DNA of 64,000 nucleotides from Trema orientale (lineage: Eukaryota; Streptophyta; Magnoliopsida; Rosales; Cannabaceae), in the NCBI GenBank assembly GCA_002914845.1, contig JXTC01000519.1, forward strand, positions 135,967-199,966, written 5' to 3'. Position 1 is the stretch's first letter. Every line of letters begins with the position of its first letter. Below the pieces are notes generated by a model, which saw nothing but the letters and a program-made list of their open reading frames with translations, did not search any database and was not told where the DNA came from. Shown here one piece after another: positions 60,007 through 64,000 of the stretch. A program made the position numbers and the translations under genes.

Positions 60007-61068
60007 ATGCCTCCTTTACCAGGTAATGTTTCCAAGCTTATCTTCTCCAGAATCTGGAAATCTCTTTCTCATTTATCTCAATCCCCAATTTCAACGACGA
60101 GCAAAGCCGCACCTTTTAACTTATCGAAGGAGCTTCGATGTTTTAGCTCCACCATTAATGGCGGCGACGGAGGTGAAATCACGACCCAAAGCCAAACCCA
60201 GAGCCAAAGCATTCCTCATCACTCGCCGGAGCCCAAACCCAACAGACCCCTGCGAGGCCGAGCACCATTCAATTCCCCGAATCCTCAATTTCGTGGCCGA
60301 AACTCGGAAAATAGGGATAACCCTGTAGAAGACAATTCATTCCGGAATCCTCAATTTCGTGGCCGAAACTCGGAAAAGAGGGATAACCCATTAGAAGACA
60401 ATTCTTTTCTTGAGAGGTTCAAGCTTGGTGGTGGTGATAATTCCGAGAATGATAAAGGCGGAAAGCCACGGCAAGAAGTGTCGAAGCCGTCACCTTCGCC
60501 GCCCGAGGACGCGGATGAGATATTTAAGAAGATGAAGGAGACGGGTCTGATTCCAAACGCGGTAGCCATGCTTGATGGGCTTTGCAAAGATGGGCTTGTT
60601 CAGGAAGCCATGAAACTTTTTGGTCTAATGCGAGAGAAAGGTACTATACCTGAAGTTGTTATATATACTGCTGTGGTTGATGGGTTCTGTAAGGCTCAGA
60701 AGCTTGATGATGCAATTAGGATTTTTAGGAAGATGCAGAACAATGGGATTGATCCCAATGCCGTCAGTTACTCTGTATTGATACAGGGTCTGTATAAGTG
60801 TAAAAGATTAGAGGATGGTGTTGACTTTTGTATGGAGATGTTGGAAGCTGGGCATTCTCCGAATGTGGTTACTTTTGTTGGATTGGTTGATGGGTTATGT
60901 GAGGAAAAGGGTGTTGAAGAAGCTCAAAGTGTTATTGGAAAGTTGAGACAGAAAGGGTTCTCGTTGAATGAGAAGGCTGTAAGAGAGTTTTTGGACAAAA
61001 AAGCGCCGTTTTCACCGTTGGTTTGGGAAGCTATCTTCGGCAAGAAAAATTCAGAGAGATTATTTTGA
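60007..61068 (+). CDS. small PPR protein, probably mitochondrial
   Basis: A single exon encodes 353 residues from the first in-frame ATG (MPPLPGNVSKLIFSRIWKSL). The start is rich in Arg, Ser and Leu and lacks acids, fitting a mitochondrial targeting peptide. A low-complexity region rich in Asn, Arg and Pro follows, with a 22-residue repeat at 92-134. From about 166 there are roughly four to five P-type PPR repeats (GLIPNAVAMLDGLCKDGL, PEVVIYTAVVDGFCKAQKL, PNAVSYSVLIQGLYKCKRL, PNVVTFVGLVDGLCEEKGV) that bind RNA. The ending (PLVWEAIFGKK) matches the Arabidopsis product of At4g38150 as I remember it. Being short and P-class, it likely helps RNA processing or translation in the organelle; the target is unknown. 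Confidence 0.88.
   Translation: MPPLPGNVSKLIFSRIWKSLSHLSQSPISTTSKAAPFNLSKELRCFSSTINGGDGGEITTQSQTQSQSIPHHSPEPKPNRPLRGRAPFNSPNPQFRGRNSENRDNPVEDNSFRNPQFRGRNSEKRDNPLEDNSFLERFKLGGGDNSENDKGGKPRQEVSKPSPSPPEDADEIFKKMKETGLIPNAVAMLDGLCKDGLVQEAMKLFGLMREKGTIPEVVIYTAVVDGFCKAQKLDDAIRIFRKMQNNGIDPNAVSYSVLIQGLYKCKRLEDGVDFCMEMLEAGHSPNVVTFVGLVDGLCEEKGVEEAQSVIGKLRQKGFSLNEKAVREFLDKKAPFSPLVWEAIFGKKNSERLF
60279..60410 (+). repeat. 66-bp in-frame tandem repeat in the PPR gene
   Basis: Two copies (60279-60344 and 60345-60410) differ at only a few bases and encode NPQFRGRNSE(N/K)RDNP twice. The low divergence means the duplication is recent. It sits between the targeting peptide and the PPR repeats. Confidence 0.9.
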
Positions 61069-63101
61069 GGTTTCTTTTTCTTTCTGGTCTGGTTTATTCT
61101 CTTTGTTTTTTTGGTTTTATGTAGATTATGAGGATTTCTTAGATGTTATCATTCTATTATGATGTTTTAATCACATTCTGTCTTATTAATATTGCTTCTT
61201 TTTCACTTCAAAGATTGTTCTTGTAACGTAAACCATGTTCAGTGGATTAATACTTTGCTTTAGAACATGGTGGAAAGTAGCGTTCAAAGTGAGTTTATAG
61301 TTAGTGGCTTTGATCGTGTCGAACACCACGACTGGTGACATGCCTCCATATAAGAATAGGATTAGCTTTAAGTGCAGAGTAAACATCAACAAAATGTGGA
61401 GTTCAACCAGTTTTGAGAAATGAGAAATGATCCTGGGAATTTGTCTTGAAATTTCTCCAGTTCATGCATTTCAGATAGCTTGCTTGAATTCATACAAGAC
61501 TTCTTGTGATTCCTTCTTTCAGGGTATTTTATGAGCTATACTAGTCCTAAAAAAAATATGTGGTTTATGTGCAGACCAAGTCCTCTTTGGCCTTTGAAAA
61601 GAAAAACATGCTTCTTTCTGAAGCCTGTCACTTTGATTGGCAAGTACTACTGACCTAAATTGATGCTATGGTTAACTTCAAACAATTTTTATGTGGATCT
61701 GAACAGAAGCATATTTGTCTTTAAACTTTTGTATGGTGATCTTTTGTTCCACTTCTTCTTAGGACTTCGGTTCAGGAACTTCTGGTCATGCTTTTGACTA
61801 ATTATTTATCAAAAAGTGATTTTGAGCATGTAGAACACAGAACCAAAATTTGAATTTCATTATGTTTGTGAATCATGTTTAGTTAGTTGCTGAATCAATG
61901 GCATACGAAGTTGAAACTTTTGTAGTGAGTGAACCAGTGGCCACACAAGTGTGGAAGGCAGCAGCAGGGGAAATTGAGATTGCTTCCACCAACCAAACTT
62001 GTTTTTAACCAGTTTTCTGGTTGACCAAGATATTTCTGGAGCTCAATAGGTTTATGGACATATAAGATTAATTTATTAATTTATTTTCCTGAAAAGGCAA
62101 TACAAATATTCAGTTTTGAGTTCGTGTTATTTGTCCAAAAGCCTTTCAAAAGGGTAAGTTCCCTCATTTGTTGGTCCAAACGACATCCCGAACTTTAAGA
62201 AACTGGTGGATGGATACAGATGGATGATTTTGGTATATAACTCGTGAGAAAGAGGAACTGTTGGGGAGTTTATGCAATTATAGGTGCTTGATGAATTTGG
62301 ATGACCACGCAAATGGAGATGTCAAATTTTCATGAGTAAACCAGTAGTACGGGCTGACTGGTTAATACCTTGTTGTGAAGGAAATATTGTGACCATTTTG
62401 GCTGTTTGGTCTGGGTAATGATGAGGAAAATGTAATGAAATTCCCCTTACGAAAAATGGGCTTAGGCTTACATATAGTGGCTTAATAAGCATATTACATA
62501 ATGACTCGCCTTTTTCATGAGAAGTTCAACTTTCACACTACAAAATTGCTCGAGCAACTTCCTCGTGCGTTCAACTTCTAAGACTAGTAAAGCCAACTGA
62601 TTTTTATCCTAAAAGTTTTGTATGGTTGAGTACACGTTAGTAACATGGAACAGCGGCATCTATAAGCTTTCCTTGCTACCGAGGTTGAAATTTGTCATCT
62701 TCTACTGGTGCGGACAAGACGCATCCCTACAAATTACAATAGCCTCGCGTTAGATAAAATTAACTGGAGTAAGATCCATAAAAAATTATATGGTCCTCAT
62801 CCTCATTTTCTATCTAATGGAAATCATTTGAAACTGACCTGTGTTGATGGGGCCAAAACGTTGGTCCTTATCGTAGAACTCCCCATTATGACTATTGTAG
62901 TACTCAGCTCAAATCAACCCAAGAAACACAACAAATGGCCGTAGGTGGCAATATGCTAGAATTTCCCATATTAAAATGCCCAAGTGGGAAATGAACCGGC
63001 GGGAATAATACGGCTTGAGTAGTGATAAATGCACTTCTTTTGTCCGTTATCTTTTACATTCTCTAATCTTAGAGCTTGAGATGAAGATTTGTCAAGCATT
63101 C

Positions 63102-63142
<41 letters not shown>

Positions 63143-63436
63143 TAATAATGTGAAACTGGATATTGACAAAGAGAGTGCAAAAGTTAGAGCTCCTCGTATG
63201 GCTTTAATAGTCTTAAAAGTAGAACGCACGAGGAAGTTTCTCCAGCGATTCCTAGGCATTTTCATTTTGAGGTGAAGTTAGTGGGGCTGTGGTTGCTTTT
63301 CATAGCTTTACTCCGCTTTTTGGGGTCTATGCCCTCTCAAAAACCTCAAAGAAAGAGCTTTCATTAAGGAAGCCTTCTGCTCGTCGGTGGTTCTGAACTT
63401 TTGATTGATCACTGGAGGAGTTGCTAAGATATCCAT
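61069..63436. other. intergenic region between the PPR gene and the TIR gene
   Basis: No gene is supported. It holds the PPR 3' region and the promoter side of the TIR gene, plus an AAT microsatellite at 63102-63150. An open frame across that microsatellite is an Asn run created by the repeat. Confidence 0.5.
63102..63150. repeat. (AAT)n microsatellite
   Basis: About sixteen AAT units with one AAC interruption lie about 290 bases before the TIR start codon. Confidence 0.95.
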
Positions 63437-63934
63437 ATGGTTGCTGCTGCTGCTGCTGCTGCTGCTGCTTCCTCTTCTTCTACTATCTCCACTTCAGAGG
63501 AGTACTACGATGTCTTCCTCAGTTTCAGAGGTGAAGACACACGTAATAATTTCACAAGCCATCTCCATGCTGCTTTAGATCGAAAGAAAATAAAGACCTA
63601 CTTTGATGAGACAAGTCTAAAGAGAGGAGAAGAAATTTCACCTGCACTTATGGAAGCAATTCGAAACTCGAAGATCTCGGTTATCGTTTTCTCAAAAAAC
63701 TATGCTTCTTCATCATGGTGCGCTTAAGAGAACTTTGTGTTCATACTTCAATGCCGCCGAGAATACGGCCAATTTGTTTTGCCAATCTCATGTACGAAAA
63801 CAGGATGGAAGTTATAGAGAAGCGTTCGTAAAGCATGAAGAAGATTATAAAGACAGAATAGACGTGGTGAGAGAATGGAGGGATGCTTTGGAAATATCAG
63901 CAAATCTTTCTGGGTTTGATTCACGAGCCATCAG
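63437..63934 (+). pseudogene. TIR-type resistance gene, first exon, broken; continues past the window
   Basis: The exon starts MVAAAAAAAAASSSS, an Ala run coded by a (GCT)n repeat, then a canonical plant TIR start (YDVFLSFRGEDTR), then FDETSLKRGEEISPALMEAI and VIVFSKNYASS. After SSWC the frame meets TAA at 63725-63727, just before the place of the catalytic Glu of plant TIR NADases. Downstream, FVFILQCRREYGQFVLPI continues in the same frame, and then SHVRKQDGSYREAFVKHEE and ANLSGFDSRAIR lie in another frame; the usual FYDVDP between them is missing. The exon ends at the normal TIR/NB-ARC intron (AG at 63933-63934). NB-ARC and LRR exons would lie beyond the right edge. The stop and frame change make a full TIR protein impossible as assembled; a sequence error is less likely given two lesions. 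Confidence 0.85.
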
Positions 63935-64000
63935 GTTTTCCTTTAACTTAATTTTTTTTTTCACCAACTAGCTTGACTTATTAACTATGCTTAATCCAGT

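Noticed and set aside
63015-63275. Small protein with a run of Asn before the TIR gene
   Set aside because: The frame is held open by the AAT microsatellite and has no recognisable flanking domain or splice support.

Overview
The window is nuclear DNA from a eudicot plant. The genes are spliced with GT-AG introns, the gaps between them are AT-rich, and the families present are typical plant ones (CSLD, FAR1-related, L-type lectin kinases, DC1, mTERF, PPR, TIR). I cannot name the species. The assembly is a draft: there is a 740-base run of N at 28624-29363 and single N joints at 19443, 45698 and 48129.

Layout. 26-5405 (minus): most of a DUF1985/Ulp1-protease-like gene of the kind linked to Mutator-like elements, with a striking series of small phase-0 exons; its 3' part lies left of the window. 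6915-11195 (plus): a complete CSLD4-type cellulose synthase-like gene. 15749-18256 and 21878-24218 (plus): two FAR1-related genes, FRS5 and the naturally short FRS9, with a 544-bp Mutator-type MITE between them. 24468-33012: a nest of AT-rich repeats holding a broken Athila-type Ty3/gypsy fossil on the minus strand. 34650-52750: a head-to-tail duplication of a DC1-gene plus lectin-receptor-kinase unit. In the second unit the DC1 copy is a pseudogene and the kinase is broken by a nonsense codon and a solo LTR. 54608-57305: a third, intact lectin receptor kinase. 58408-59388 (minus) and 60007-61068 (plus): a divergent mTERF6-type and PPR gene pair. 63437 to the edge: the first exon of a broken TIR-type resistance gene.

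How it fits together. From memory of the Arabidopsis gene list, CSLD4, FRS5, FRS9, mTERF6 and the PPR gene are consecutive loci there (At4g38190, 38180, 38170, 38160, 38150). The same order is kept here, but about 34 kb of retrotransposon, DC1 and lectin-kinase sequence sits between FRS9 and mTERF6. The window therefore reads as an old conserved gene block split by a young, tandemly duplicating receptor-kinase cluster. Part of that cluster (45699-49142) is probably falsely duplicated by the assembly. The most unusual unexplained sequence is an array of 16-bp TTCGAC-N4-GTCGAA palindromes at 42235-42466, inside a 0.9-kb insertion.
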